Positions 1 through 12,194 of a DNA stretch of 64,000 bases are shown here, piece after piece. The stretch is from contig KZ111186.1 of assembly GCA_002077045.2 (NCBI GenBank), forward strand, positions 1 to 64,000, read 5' to 3'. The position numbers and the translations under genes are program-made. The notes below the pieces were generated by a model that did not search any database, had not been told where the DNA came from, and worked only from the letters and a program-made list of their open reading frames with translations. The stretch comes from Rachicladosporium sp. CCFEE 5018. Taxonomy: Eukaryota; Ascomycota; Dothideomycetes; Cladosporiales; Cladosporiaceae. The stretch's first letter is position 1, and every line of letters begins with the position of its first letter.

Positions 1-1843
1 CCGCCCAACCCACCATTGAAGCCACTGGCTCTGATAACGAAGAAGAGGAGGAAGTCACGCGCTGCTTGTGCGGTCAGCAAGAATATCCAGGTCCGCCGCT
101 TAGCCCAGCTTTCACAACCGAGGACACGCAGTCGGACGATGCAGGCGCGTGGTTCATCTCGTGTGACGGGTGCCATGTGTGGCAGCATGGAGGGTGTGTC
201 GGATTGGCAGACGAGAGCCAGAGTCCAGAGAAGTACTTCTGCGAGGAGTGTCGGCCGAAGAGTCATGACAAGCGGGTGGACTCGAGAGGGTGAGTCGAGC
301 TTTTCATACTGTTGTTCTCCTACAATTGTCCACGATACAGCGGAAGAGCAGGGAAGCATATGTGCGAGGCTTGCAGGGTGGTATGGGCAAAGACCGCTAC
401 AGCAGGCTCGTAGCTCAGCACATGTGCTTGCAGCATGTGATGGCAAGGGAACAGCGAGCATGATATCGAGTACTCTCACCTTTGACTTTCACACATCGCA
501 AGAGACGGAAGCGGTCATGGCGCGCTGTTACACAGGCTCAGTCGATCGCGCAGCTGCTAAACAAGCTCTTCACAGGCAACGCTACTCCCTCTACCTCCCC
601 GTGACGAGCAAGATCGCCGCACGCAAGAATAGTATCAGCAGTCGAAGCGATGAGAGATCACGAAAAGAGCGCGCGGAGATTTCGAGAGGTAGCATTGATC
701 CGGCTAGTGGCAAGAGAAGAGGCACAATCCGAAGTCGGGAGCACGACGATGAGGCCGAGCAAATACAACGAGCCATTGAGGAAAGCAAGAGGGAGGTGGA
801 AGGAGACGGGAAGTCGTCCAAGTCGTCGAATGGCACGAAGCGGAGTGGGAAGCGGTCGAGGGAGGACAGTAGTGAGGAGTGAGTTGGCCAGCTGCGTTCA
901 GTAAGAAGAGGGTGCTGATCATGCAATAGTCGCATAAAGCAAGAAACGAAACGACAGCGCAGAGGGTCGGAGGCATATCCAGCAGCACTTCGCACTTCGG
1001 CGATCGAGGACGATACGGACGACGAAGAAGAGAACACTCCAGCCAGTCGCGCGAAGAAAGCAAGAGCAGATGCAGTACAGACAGCACGACAGATCGAACA
1101 ACGAGAGAAGGAGAAGGAGCGCGAAAGGGCAAGGGCTGAAGCGGCCGGGCGTAGACAACAGCGTGCTGGACGCCGAAGAGGTGATGGTCAATCAACCTTC
1201 CTGCAAGCACTTCACACAATTACTGACACCCGCTGCAGACGGAGAACCCAGCGACGACACTCCAAACCCCACTCGTACTTCTCCCCTCGCATCCTCGCAA
1301 CCCGATAGTCCACCTCCTGAATCAACTCACCCAGAGAAGATCTCCCACAAGAAAGGCGCTGGAGCAAAACGAGTAAAGAGGCTAGGAAATAATCAGTACA
1401 CCAAACACCGCTCAGACGGCACCACGACCGCCCTCGCCAGCTCCCCACCTTCCAGAAAACGCCATCTCCACGCCTCTACAAGCCTCCCAAGTAGCGGCGA
1501 CGAAGCACCCGCCACACACAGCGGCGGCAGCACATCCACACCCGTAGACTCAACACCCGCCACATCCATCCTCCCCAGCAAAGGCAAACCGCATCACAAA
1601 TCCAAAGCTTACATCAAAGCGGACGCCACTAACCCGCCCTCCACCTCTGCCTCGTCAACTACGGCCGCGGCTGCGGAGAGAAGTGTAGCGGATATGCTTA
1701 GGACTGTGCAGGTCTGGGAAGCGATGCTGGCGAAGGAGATGAGAGAGGCGGAAGTTGATAGGGCGAGGAGTGGGTTTGCTGTGAGGGAGAGGAGGGATCG
1801 GGAGTGGGAAGAACGGGAGGGGGTGTTGAGGGGGTTAAGGTAG
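1..1843 (+). CDS. PHD-finger protein, Cti6-like (histone deacetylase complex subunit), 5' partial
   Basis: Exons read as <1-289, 576-878, 930-1180 and 1239-1843; the start lies before the window. The first exon holds an acidic run (EEEEE) and a C4HC3 PHD finger at nt 63-263: CLC, CDGC, WQHGGC, FCEEC. Splicing 289 to 576 gives DSRGQRYSLYLPV, the join expected in Cti6-type proteins; the 286-bp intron is long and might hide a second one. Later come charged Arg/Glu/Lys regions with IQRAIEESKRE and a basic NNQYTKHR motif, both seen in this family. Yeast Cti6 is an Rpd3L component that reads histone marks and links repressors to deacetylase; a nuclear chromatin role is inferred from that. The last two introns (879-929, 1181-1238) have good borders. 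No lesions seen. Another PHD family is possible but less likely. Confidence 0.8.
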
Positions 1844-2130
1844 ATGATTGAGAGGGGGCCGGAGGGTGTGGAGGCTTGAGCAAAACAGAGATCAGGCATG
1901 CATGGGACGAAAGCAGCATGAGTCGTCGTCGACAGTCTACACTACCGTCTGGAACGCGGTGAGCGTGAACCGATGGCACAGCTGGCTAGCAGATCGCGAG
2001 ATATCGAGATGAGTCTTGTGCAGGTAAGCAGACTGGAAGGCGATAACATGTGGTGGTTACAGTGGTACGCACTATCTGCAGCGGCTAGCCATTCGCAACA
2101 CATCACTTTCCTTGAACATCCCCGCGCTGC

Positions 2131-2771
2131 TCAATAGAATTTGCTCCGCTCCCTCTCCTTTCTCAATTCCTCCATGAACAGCTTATTCTCTCTCTGCTTC
2201 GAGCCATCCTTACCCCATCTCCTATCCCGGTCCTCCGGTCCTTCGCCGTTCCTGGCACGGTGGCGTGGAAATATAGCATGCCAGCACTTCCTGCACATCT
2301 TCGCGTCGCAGTAGAGGCATTGCAGAAGGAGCTTGTGCCACTTCTTGTTGCAGGAGATTTGAGGCTCGTCAGCGCCGTAGCTGGAGAGGCCGAGAGCGCA
2401 GGGCTGATACGCTAGATGCAGGACTTCCGGACGCTCAGGAAGAGGATGGTGGTGATCACAGAGTTCTTGAGCGAGGAGAGCGCGAGGGGGAGAGGTATTG
2501 TGGTTCACAGGAGAGGAAACATGGATGTGTGGCGTAGGAAACCAAGAATTGACGGACTTGGGTGGTACAACAGGAGAAGTGTCCTGGGAAACTTGCGTTG
2601 TGGACTTGGGTGTTGGGGACACTGAGGAGGATGTGGTCTGCGGAGCCTGAATCGTCACAGACGATTGCTATGGCCGTCAGTGAGAGCCTCACGCGAGTCA
2701 ACAGTGGTAACGGAACTCACAACCTTGTTCTCGGTTCTCAGGTGAATCTTGGACCACAGAACGGGAGCCAT
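2131..2771 (-). CDS. Hypothetical protein with C-terminal CxxC cluster, 195 aa
   Basis: Two exons on the minus strand, 2721-2771 and 2131-2667, joined across a 53-bp intron (GTGAGT..ATAG) that keeps frame and gives the start MAPVLWSKIHLRTENKV. The middle is Ser/Thr/Pro-rich and probably disordered. The C-terminal third carries a compact cysteine cluster (QCLYC, then MCRKCWH) preceded by another Cys, which could bind one zinc ion. The end is highly charged (ELRKERERSKFY). I do not recognise the family. The gene is divergent from the zinc-knuckle gene at 3470, sharing about 700 bp of upstream DNA. The splice frame and clean reading frame make it likely real; function unknown. Confidence 0.6.
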
Positions 2772-3469
2772 TGTGAGTACTAAGAGCTTTTGTTAGATGC
2801 TGCTCGAGTGACGACGTGGAGGTGAACTGACCTGTCTGACGACGCAGAATCTGAAAGATGGATGAACGGGCGAAGGGAGAAGCAAGTGTGTGAGATCACG
2901 GTGCTCATGGACTGGATCGATGTGATAAGGATGAGGAGCTGTTCGATGCGAGACGCCGTGTTAGTGGAGGTAATGCGGGAGTTGATTGTGAAATGAATGA
3001 GGGACTGAACTGACTGATATGAGCTGAGTATCTACGTATCAAATCTCACCCACCTGGTAGGCAGCAAGCTCTTGCCGAGGGCGTAAGTCATTGAGAAGGA
3101 GCATTGCTTGACCTACTCCTTCCTTGCACACCATACCTACTCCTTTCCATACACCGACGCCTGCATACCCTTCCCAGAGCTTTGACAGTAGCACACAGAG
3201 CTTCTGGTCGACTCGCTCAGTACTGATCAAGCCTGGTGAGTGCCCTCGACGACGTAAGTCATCGTCGCCCCTTCCTCACTGCTCCTCACCGCCGCGCCAA
3301 GGATCGCACGTGCTCACGATCTGCTTCTGTTTAGTTCCACAACACGATTTACCTTTACCACTACCACGCACACTACACCACTGCATCCGACCTACCTCTT
3401 CTGCACACAGTCATCTACCTGCACCAAGTCTGCCACCGTCATCCACTTACAACACGCACCATCAACATC
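2772..3469. promoter_or_regulatory. Divergent intergenic region with probable spliced or CT-rich leader
   Basis: About 700 bp separate the divergent starts at 2771 (minus) and 3470 (plus). The part nearest 3470 is C/A-rich and purine-poor (ACCTTTACCACTACCACGC), typical of fungal 5' leaders, and has GT..AG pairs (GTGAGT near 3235, GTAAGT near 3255) that could form leader introns. No TATA box or known site is convincing, and no coding frame is supported. Confidence 0.35.
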
Positions 3470-5245
3470 ATGTCTGGCTGGGATGATACTCCAACGCGTA
3501 AGTATTGCAACCTACATTCAGCGTTTGTCACAATACTGACTTCTCTACAGCGGCTGCGGGCTTCGATAGCGCGTGGAAGCCGGACACTGAGAAGGCGGGC
3601 ACCGATGCCTGGGCTCCCGATCACGGAGTCGGCGTAGGTGGCGACAGCGGGTTCTCCAATGATTCCAAGCATGCCAACGGAGGTGGTGCTGGCGATGGCG
3701 GGTGCCGGAAGTGAGTCATCTCCTCACAAGTCCATCAGCGTCGACGCGACAATCACTGACTTGAATCTTTCAACAGCTGCGGTGCCGACGGTCACTTCGC
3801 GAGGGACTGCCCAGAGCCTCGCCCTGAGGGCGGCAACTCAGGCCTCTGTTACAACTGTAACGAGCCAGGCCACAACAAATCGGAGTGTACCAACCCGCGC
3901 GTTGAGCGCGAGTTCACTGGCAACTGCCGGAACTGCAATCAGGAGGGTCATCGTGCGGCGGACTGTCCCTCCAAGGCACCAGACACTTGCAAGGTCTGCA
4001 AGAGCGAGGGTCAGTGCCTCTTCTTACTCCATTGGATGCAGTGACTGACATCGCATTAGACCACGCGACGGCTGAGTGCGAGATGAACCGCCTTATGGCT
4101 GCGTTCAAGATCACCGACGATGTTGACGCGGAGGCTGCGTGGAACGCGCTTGTTGAAGCAGACAAGGAGAAGGAGGTAGAAGACATCAAGAAGGTCAGTC
4201 GAGCTTACCTTTTCAGGCCTGCCTGGCGCAGCATTTCAGACTGACACGCTCTACAGGCAATGCTCCAGTACGCGAAGGCGGTGCCGAGCACCACGCTCCC
4301 GGAGCTTGAGGCCACCTTCCGCCAGTCCAACATGAACACGCACCTAATCGCATTCCCTCAGGAGATCCCTGCCGCCATGACCATCGCGAATTTCCAAGGC
4401 GAAGTCGACCAGGAGTTCGCTGTGTCGATCCAGTGGTCCGACAAGCCTCGTCGCGCCAAGTCTGCTGAGAAGTGGCCACAATCCGCTGATGAGAACACCG
4501 AGCGCCTCGCCAAGGCTGGCTTTGTGGTCGACTCATTTGTTCCGAAGTGTCGCAATTGTGACCAATACGGTCACACGAAGTCGGCATGCACCGAGGAGAA
4601 GAAGGAGGTCGAGAAGGTGGTGGAGAACTGTGTGTTGTGCAACGAGGATGGGCACCGCGCTCGCGATTGCACTCAGCCACGCAAGACTGGTGGTAGGGGG
4701 TGTCGCAATTGCGGTCAGGGTAAGCTCATCATTCCTTCTGAAGGAATCTCTCGGCGTCACTGACACTGCAACAGAGGGACACATCAGCAAGGAGTGCCCC
4801 GAGTCTCCAAACATGGATAACGTAGAATGCAAGAACTGCTCCGAGATGGGGCATTTCTCCCGCGACTGCCCGACCAGAACCAAGAGGACTTGTCGCAACT
4901 GCGATTCCGGTATGTGTCGTCCATGTTGTTATTTACTCACGCTACGTTTACTGACGCGCATCCAGAGGAGCATGTGGCCAAGGAGTGCCCGGAGGAGAAG
5001 AACATGTCGAGGGTGCAGTGCAGGAAGTAAGTCTCATGCCAAGAAACTTTCACCATACGAAGCATGCAGCTAACACTCGCCACAGCTGCGACGATATGGG
5101 CCATACGAGCCGCGACTGCCCCAAGCCCACCGATTGGTCTCGTGTGGAGTGCTCGAACTGCGGCGAGAAAGGGCATTCGTACAAAAGGTGCAAGAATGAG
5201 GCTGCTGCGCCGGCTGGTGATGAGGGCGGCGATGGTGGTTGGTGA
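3470..5245 (+). CDS. CCHC zinc-knuckle nucleic-acid-binding protein (Gis2/Byr3/CNBP-like) with eleven knuckles
   Basis: Eight exons: 3470-3497, 3551-3710, 3777-4009, 4060-4193, 4257-4719, 4775-4909, 4966-5026, 5086-5245. Every join keeps frame. The start MSGWDDTPTPAAGFDSAWK leads into a Gly-rich linker, then eleven Cx2Cx4Hx4C knuckles: four at the N-terminal side (CRNCGADGHFARDC is the first), a helical spacer of roughly 130 residues, and seven towards the end (last CSNCGEKGHSYKRC). CNBP/Gis2-type proteins bind single-stranded RNA or DNA and affect translation; this one is longer than Gis2 (seven knuckles), and fungal homologues of this larger form are often called zinc-knuckle transcription factors. 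Five of seven introns fall inside or next to knuckles, hinting at spread by exon duplication. No lesions. Role in RNA binding is inferred from the family. Confidence 0.88.
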
Positions 5246-5836
5246 GCTTCTCCACCAACATGAGCAATGTCAGGCTGCCCCTTCGCCAGTGCCGGTGCAA
5301 CGCCCTCCGCGGCGGTGGCAGACTGCGCAATGGAAATCAACAGATGCGTGGCTCAGACAGCTGGGGTCTGGGAGTAGATGATCCACGTGGAAAGCAGCGG
5401 GAACGGTAGCAGTCGGCGACCAAGTCCCAAAGCTGCTTCCAATGAGATAGAAAAGCCTGTTCATCATTAAACGCTCCTAGACATACCGTATGATGCGCTC
5501 CCGTAGTCTCAGCGTGCCGTTATAAGGCGGTACCACCAACATGGTCTACGTTATCAGGCGAGGAGTGAGTTTGCGGGACCACCCTTCGCTCCCGCACTTC
5601 CTCAGAACGCGACTTTCCGCGACTGTTCGCCTGTGACCGACCACTTTACCATCCCTCATCGTAGCCACTAGGCGAAGAAAGTGACCCTCGTGCCATCGCG
5701 TCGAGAGCCCAACTCACTTTCCAAATACTTACTCGCACCATCACAAATTCGACCTTGGACACAAGCACATACATTCACGTGGCAGCGCTCGAGGCGCGTT
5801 GGAATTACCTGCCTTTGTCCCATCGCCACGACCAAC
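5246..5836. other. Intergenic region between zinc-knuckle gene and ISWI gene
   Basis: This 590-bp stretch separates two plus-strand genes. It must hold the 3' end of the upstream transcript and the promoter and leader of the ISWI gene. The last 130 bp are C/A-rich as in fungal leaders. An open frame runs into the ISWI start from 5681, but its residues look non-coding. I see no distinct element. Confidence 0.4.
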
Positions 5837-8800
5837 ATGGCAACAGCAGGCGCCGACACAGCCATGCCGGACTATCTCGACACCCCCGACTACACAGACT
5901 CCGAGTCCAACCCCACAGGTGCCAACAGCGTAGCCGGCGATGCCCCAGCCAACGACAACCGCAAGAAGAGATGGGAAGGCAACGCCCTGCGCAAATCCGT
6001 CTTCGGCAAGAAGCACGACCGCCTCGGCGAGAGCAAGGACGATGACTCCATTCGCCGCTTTAGGTACTTGCTGGGTCTGACGGACCTGTTTCGTCACTTC
6101 ATCGACACGAACCCCAATCCGAAGATCAGGGAGATCATGCAGGAGATTGATCGCCAGGATCAGGAGGATGAGCGGAGCGAGGCGGTAGGCAACAAGCGCA
6201 AAGGTGGGGCGGCATCAGGGAGGAGACGAAGGACGGAGAAGGAAGAGGATGCGGAGTTGCTGCGAGAGGGGAAGAAGGAGGGCAAGACGAGCGAGCACAT
6301 TTTCCGCGAAAGCCCTGGCTTCATTCAGGGAGGCGAGATGAGGGACTATCAGGTTGCTGGGCTGAACTGGCTGATCAATCTGCACGCGAATGGTATCTCG
6401 GGTATCCTTGCGGATGAGATGGGTTTGGGCAAGACACTGCAGACCATCTCCTTCATCGGGTACTTGAGGTTTGTGCAGGGCATCACTGGGCCGCATCTGG
6501 TTGTCGTGCCGAAGAGCACGCTCGACAACTGGAAGAGGGAGTTTTCGAGATGGATCCCAGAGGTGAATGTGCTTGTGCTACAGGGCGACAAGGAGGCGCG
6601 ACACGACTTGATCAACGAGCGTTTGATCGATGAGAAGTTTGATGTGTGCATTACGTCCTACGAGATGATCTTGCGGGAGAAGAGCCACTTGAAAAAGTTC
6701 GCGTGGGAGTATATCATCATCGATGAGGCGCATCGTATCAAGAACGAGGAGTCGAGTTTGGCGCAAATCATACGGCTGTTCAACTCACGGAACCGACTGC
6801 TCATCACGGGCACACCACTACAGAACAACCTGCACGAACTCTGGGCGCTGCTCAACTTCCTCATGCCCGATGTCTTTGGCGAGTCAGAGGCCTTCGATCA
6901 GTGGTTCTCCAGCCAGAGCGACGACCAAGACACGGTTGTGCAACAACTTCATCGCGTGCTCCGACCTTTCTTACTGCGCCGTGTCAAGAGCGATGTCGAG
7001 AAGAGCTTGCTGCCAAAGAAGGAAGTCAATTTGTACGTCGGTATGAGCCAAATGCAGACGAAATGGTACAAGCAAATCCTCGAGAAGGACATCGATGTCG
7101 TCAATGGCGCAGCAGGCAAGAAGGAGAGCAAGACTCGCCTCTTGAACATTGTCATGCAGTTGCGGAAGTGCTGCAACCACCCTTACCTCTTCGATGGCGC
7201 TGAGCCTGGTCCACCGTACACAACTGACGAGCACTTGATCGATAACTCGGCTAAGATGATCATGCTTGATAAGCTGCTAAAGCGCATGAAGGCGAAGGGC
7301 AGCAGGGTGTTGATCTTCTCGCAGATGAGTCGTGTGCTGGACATCTTGGAGGACTACTCGGTGTTCCGCGGATACCAGTACTGCCGTATCGATGGTTCGA
7401 CTGCACATGAGGACCGTATTGCTGCTATCGACGACTACAACAGGGAGGGATCGGAGAAGTTCTTGTTCCTGTTGACGACCCGCGCTGGTGGTTTGGGCAT
7501 CAACCTCACATCCGCCGACATTGTGGTGCTCTTCGATTCGGACTGGAATCCTCAGGCTGATCTACAAGCCATGGACCGCGCTCATCGCATTGGCCAGACC
7601 AAGCAAGTGCACGTCTTTCGTCTTGTCACAGAGCATGCCATCGAGGAGAAGGTGCTCGAGCGTGCAGCACAGAAGCTCCGTCTTGATCAGCTCGTCATCC
7701 AGCAGGGCCGCGCACAACAGCAGATCAAGCAAGCAGCCGGGAAGGACGAGCTTCTCGGCATGATCCAGCACGGTGCCGAGGAAGTCTTCAAGAACGAAGG
7801 CGGCTACGGTGCTTTCGTCAACAGTGACAGCAAAGACGACGACGATGACATCGACGCTGTGCTGGCTAAGGGCGAGGAGAGGACGAAGATGATGAACTCT
7901 AAGTACGAGAAGCTCGGTCTGGACGACCTGCAGAAGTTCAGCACCGAATCCGCGAACGCATACGAATGGAACGGCGAGTCCTTCGTCGCCAAGAAGAAAG
8001 AGATCGGCCTCAACTGGATCAACCCTGCGAAGCGCGAGCGCAAGGAGCAATCCTACAGCATGGACAAATACTACCGCACAGCTCTCATGACCGGCGGCCG
8101 AACCGTAGACACCAAGCCTAAGATCCCCCGCGCCCCTCGCCAGCAGGCCATGCACGACTACCAGTTCTTCGACCCTCGTCTCGGCGACTTGCAAGAAAAG
8201 GAGACAGCCTGGTTCAGGAAAGAGAACAAGCTCCAAGCTCCTCTTGCTGAAGGCGACGACGAGGACCTCGAAGCCCGTCTCGAAGACCAAGCCCTCGAGC
8301 AAAAACTCATCGATGAAGCCGAGCCCTTGACCGAAGCCGAGACGGCCGAGAAAGAACAGCTCGCCACGCAAGGATTCGGGGAGTGGAATAAGCGCGATTT
8401 CCAGCAGTTCATCTCCGGCTCTGCCAAGTACGGCCGTCACGACTACGACAATATCGCCAACGATATCGATTCGAAGGATGTCACGGACGTGAAGGTCTAT
8501 GCGAAGGTGTTCTGGCGCCGCCACAAGGAGCTCGAGAACTGGGAGAAGCATGTGCGTGCTATCAAGGAGGGGGAGATGAAGGCCGCAAGGGTGATTGAGC
8601 ATCGGGATATGTTGAGGCGGAAGCTGAAGATGTATCGGGTTCCGTTGCAGCAGCTTAAGCTCAACTACACTGTCAGCACGACGAACAAGAAAGTTTACAC
8701 AGAGGAGGAAGACCGGTTCTTGTTGGTCATGCTTGACAAGTTCGGCCTTGACAGCGAAGGGATTTACGAGAGGATCAGGGACGAGATTCGAGAGAGCCCG

Positions 8801-9189
8801 CTGTTCAGATTCGATTGGTTCTTCCTCTCACGGACACCCATTGAGCTCAGCCGCCGCTGCACGACGCTTATTACCACAGTCGCCAAGGAGATGGAGGGCG
8901 CTGCTAATGGGACGAACGGCGCAGGGAAGGAGAACAAGCGCGCTGTTGAGGAGGATGAGGACGAGGAGGAGGAGGCGCCGGCGAAGAAGAGGATCAGTGC
9001 TGGTGGTGCGAAGGTAAGTCGCTGATGCTCGTACGTGGACAGTGGTGAGGACGACGCTAAAATGATGGACAGAACAAAGTCGTCAACGGCGTCAAGGGCA
9101 CACCCAACGGCGATTCTCGCGCTGGCAGCGTTGACACTAACGCTTCGGGTGGCGCGTCAAAGGCGAAGAGCAAGGGGAAGAAGCGGTAG
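5837..9189 (+). CDS. ISWI-family chromatin-remodelling ATPase
   Basis: Two exons, 5837-9013 and 9073-9189, give about 1,097 residues; the ATG in CCAACATGG starts MATAGADTAMPDYLDTPD. The long exon alone would stop at 9025; splicing out 9014-9072 replaces that end with a basic tail (SKAKSKGKKR). Domains in order: AutoN-like acidic/basic leader, SNF2 ATPase with Walker A DEMGLGKT near residue 193 and DEAH near 296, helicase C lobe from about 485 (VLIFSQMSRVLDILEDY; arginine-finger region HRIGQ), HAND region, SANT near 845 (GFGEWNKRDFQQFI) and SLIDE near 950-1015 (FFLSRTPIELSRRC). This order defines ISWI, which slides and spaces nucleosomes in the nucleus as part of ISW1/ISW2-type complexes. An acidic run near residue 1040 (EEDEDEEEE) precedes the tail. 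No lesions. Confidence 0.95.
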
Positions 9190-11534
9190 GGTGAGTTTGG
9201 GCTGGTTACTGTTGGACGGTTGATTTTATTGGCGCTAGGAGGCGTGTAGCTCTCTGACACCCACGCAAGGCGTTGGTAGACATGTTGGTTGCTTCTTTGG
9301 GAGCATGAGCTTGGCGGGCATACTCAGGTGCGGCAAGTGTTGGGTTAATGTACAACATTAGACGAAGGTAGACCAAGTCGCTGCTGGCGATCAAAATGCA
9401 GAGATAGTAGCACAGCCTTCCCTACAGCTGTTGTGAGAGGCTGCGTACGGACTCTGCGATATGGCAACGAGCATGCTTTTGAAGCAAGATCACCATGAAG
9501 GCGTGCCTTCCATCTTGCCTTCCAGTGGACCGACCACAATTTCAAGTCGTGCAATATCACAGCTACGCGAAGTGGACCACACCAGCGTCAGATCTAGCCA
9601 ACGCCGCACACTCGCTTTACCTCCAATGAGTACAAGTACGCACCTCTATGAGCCACCAACGCACACGTGCGGTTACGCCACTCACGAGCGTCACTAACGT
9701 CGCTTGCGCATGAATCTATGCGTTGCACCACGGTCATCTGACCTTGCTAGTCCACATGGTGGTCAAGACGCTGCTGTCTCTCTGCTTGAAGGTTCCGCCA
9801 CCAACACCAACCTGGCAGACTAGGGCAATGCTGCGCCGTGTCCGACCGAGGGAAAGGTAGGTGGTTGACTGGCAAGGAAGCTTCCCGGACGAATGAACGA
9901 CGGGATTGCTCTCTCCAAATGACCGTCGACAGCCATGTCGATATCTTCGCTGGAGACGGCATCGTAAAGCGCCACCAACACCGACTGGACATTACGGCGG
10001 CACGTGGGCTCATCTTGTCACGTCGTGGAAAAAGTCATGGAGCACTCGCTTGGACTTCGCGGCAAGAGAGCCAATCCCATCACGAACCGTACTGAGTTGG
10101 AGGCAACGACGTGTTCTTGTGCGGACGACAACAACTCTGGAGACATGGAGGCGCAAACCGGACGTTGATAGACGCCGGACTACCTGGCCGGCGGCTCGCT
10201 CGGAGCGTTCTGCGAGGTTTGCGCCCTCATTTCGCATCGAGGGGACACCCTGCCAATCGATCAACTTTGCCTACGCCAGGAACCGCGTAGGGAACGATAA
10301 CTGGTGCTGTTCCGCTCGCAGAGCGGAGAGGAGGGCCCGTGGTGGCACCAACATTGGTTGCTGCAATGCGGGAGCAAGTCGCTCTGACCATCGGCCTCCA
10401 GAGTCGGGAGAGCACGTGGCCATGGATCTCGAAGGCATTGTCACTGGCAGCTCGGCTGGTACGGCAACCTTGGTAGTACCGCTAGAGAGAATCTCGCTTT
10501 AATTGCGATTCAACACCACTTCAAGCGCATTCCGGGATATACCTCACATGGAGCATGCGAAGAGCTCCACCCAGAGGTCAAGTGAGGTCTCCACTGGAAC
10601 CCGATTTAGCTCTCATTTGCTCTAGAATCATGGCTAATTACTATTCTATTCTCGTCCTTCTGGGCCTTGGACGGAGGCGGGAGCGCTAGAGTGGTGCTCC
10701 TCCAACCCTGCAATAACACACCAATTTCCTGGGAAGCCCTAAATTGATTCCCCGTTCAACTCCAATACAAGCAGAGTGGGCACTAGAAGTTCGCAACTTC
10801 ATCAATGTATCTCGAAGAGACCTCGCAGCGCTCATAGAGCCGATGTGCTCCATGGCCGTTACACATCTTCGTTCGCGGCTCTGCGAAACAACCCGCCCAT
10901 GCAGCAAGACAAGCGCGCCATCTGACAAGCGCGCATGTGTGGCGCCTGCAGAAAGACCCGCGAAGGAGCAGTAGCCGTCTACCCGTTGTTTCTGGTAGAA
11001 CTTTAGGCTGCTTGACTTGCTATTCGCGAGCCTTACCAATAAGCATACCTCGGAGGATGCTGATGTCGCGCAGTGAGATCTCACACGAACGAATTGTTGG
11101 ACACTGCCGGGTATGGTCAAGATTGCGACGCAGGACCGCACAGCTGGATACTGATCCTCGGCTTAGCTATGCGCACTATATGAAAAGACATGGCTGGGCA
11201 TGGGACCTCTCCGCAACATTGTGCCGCGCAGGATGCAAGCGCAGGGTTCGTGCATGTGAGCTTTGGCCATTGCACTCTATTCCCACGCGGATCCAATTTA
11301 GCTGGGCTCCGGGGTCTTGTGAGATTTGTTGGATCTATGCTACTTTGGATCTTGCCCATCTGCGCCGCATGTGGAGAAGCGAGGTGTTATATGAGTAGAA
11401 GATTAAGTATATAGGTAGGGCGCTTCCTCTGTCATTGTGGTATTGGTCTCTCTACCCCATCATCAGCTCTACAACACTGCAAGACAAGCAATTCCCTCTT
11501 CATGCAGTACTTTCGAGTAACATCAACCACTGCC
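9190..11534. other. 2.3-kb region without a supported gene
   Basis: Open frames here (longest near 9906-10502) lack start context, domain motifs or splice logic, and no relic of a transposon is recognisable. Base composition is GC-rich like the flanks, so it is not an AT-rich RIP block. Near 11408 the sequence TATATAGG lies about 125 bp before the next gene, followed by a CT-rich leader, and may be its core promoter. A diverged gene or non-coding RNA cannot be excluded. Confidence 0.4.
11406..11416 (+). promoter_or_regulatory. TATA-like element upstream of DUF3455 gene
   Basis: AAGTATATAGG sits about 125 bp upstream of the ATG at 11535 and is followed by a CT-rich stretch (CTTCCTCTGTC) and an A/C-rich leader. 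Position and order fit a fungal TATA promoter, but only the sequence match supports it. Confidence 0.35.
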
Positions 11535-12194
11535 ATGGCTCCTCTCACCTCCCTTGTCGCCACCCTGGCCCTCCTCCCATCCACAGCGTTCGCCCTTCCT
11601 CCTTTACAACGCTCCGCATCCCCAGTACTCCCCTTGAATGAGGTCGGCCCCGGTCTCCCCCCACCACCACCCGGTGCCTCTCCAGTCTTCATCGCCCTCG
11701 GCGTCGGCACCCAGAACTACACCTGCAACGCCACCTCCCTCACCTTCGGCTCGAACGTCGCCCTCGCAGACCTCTACGACGTAACCAAATTCATCAACGC
11801 AAACACCAAGAACAGCATCACGAACCTCTACCTCGCTGCGTCGACGACGCCGATCAAGAACCCGCTCCAGTTGCAGCATATCGGCAAGCACTACTTCACC
11901 AAGACTGTTTCGGGCAACTCGCCTAACTTCGACTTTACGGAGAGTGGCAAGGGCTTCTTGCAGGCGAAGAAAGTTGCCAGTGTCGCTGCTCCTGCGGATG
12001 CGTGGGCCGGGTTGAAGGGGCAGGCGTACGGGGCTGTGGACTGGCTGTACCTGGTCGACAATGGACTGGGGGTTTCGAGGCAGTTGGGGAGCGTTTATCG
12101 CGTTGAGACGGCGGGAGGCAAGCCGCCTGCGAGCTGTAAGGCTGGGGAGCAGGCTTTCGTGCCCTATGCGGCAGAGTACTGGTTCTATAAATGA
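11535..12194 (+). CDS. Secreted DUF3455 family protein (malate dehydrogenase-like annotation)
   Basis: Single exon, 219 aa from the ATG in GCCATGG at 11535; an in-frame ATG at 11502 is in poorer context. Residues 1-20 (MAPLTSLVATLALLPSTAFA) form a signal peptide with a good cleavage site before LPPLQ. A Pro-rich stretch follows, then the DUF3455 hallmarks: GVGTQNYTC, HYF, a VDWLYL segment, VYRVETAGGKPPASC and the terminal YAAEYWFYK. Length is usual for the family. Members are small secreted proteins of ascomycetes and some bacteria; some are labelled malate dehydrogenase, but I see no nucleotide-binding motif, so that activity is doubtful. Function unknown; extracellular location is inferred from the signal peptide. 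Confidence 0.85.
   Translation: MAPLTSLVATLALLPSTAFALPPLQRSASPVLPLNEVGPGLPPPPPGASPVFIALGVGTQNYTCNATSLTFGSNVALADLYDVTKFINANTKNSITNLYLAASTTPIKNPLQLQHIGKHYFTKTVSGNSPNFDFTESGKGFLQAKKVASVAAPADAWAGLKGQAYGAVDWLYLVDNGLGVSRQLGSVYRVETAGGKPPASCKAGEQAFVPYAAEYWFYK

Noticed and set aside
7562..8602. 346-codon frame antisense to the ISWI gene
   Set aside because: Lies wholly within a conserved exon on the opposite strand; Leu/Val-rich composition is the usual shadow of GC-rich codons.
9906..10502. 198-codon plus frame in the 9.2-11.5 kb gap
   Set aside because: Arg/Trp/Cys-rich with no domain; competing frames on both strands are similar, as expected in GC-rich non-coding DNA.
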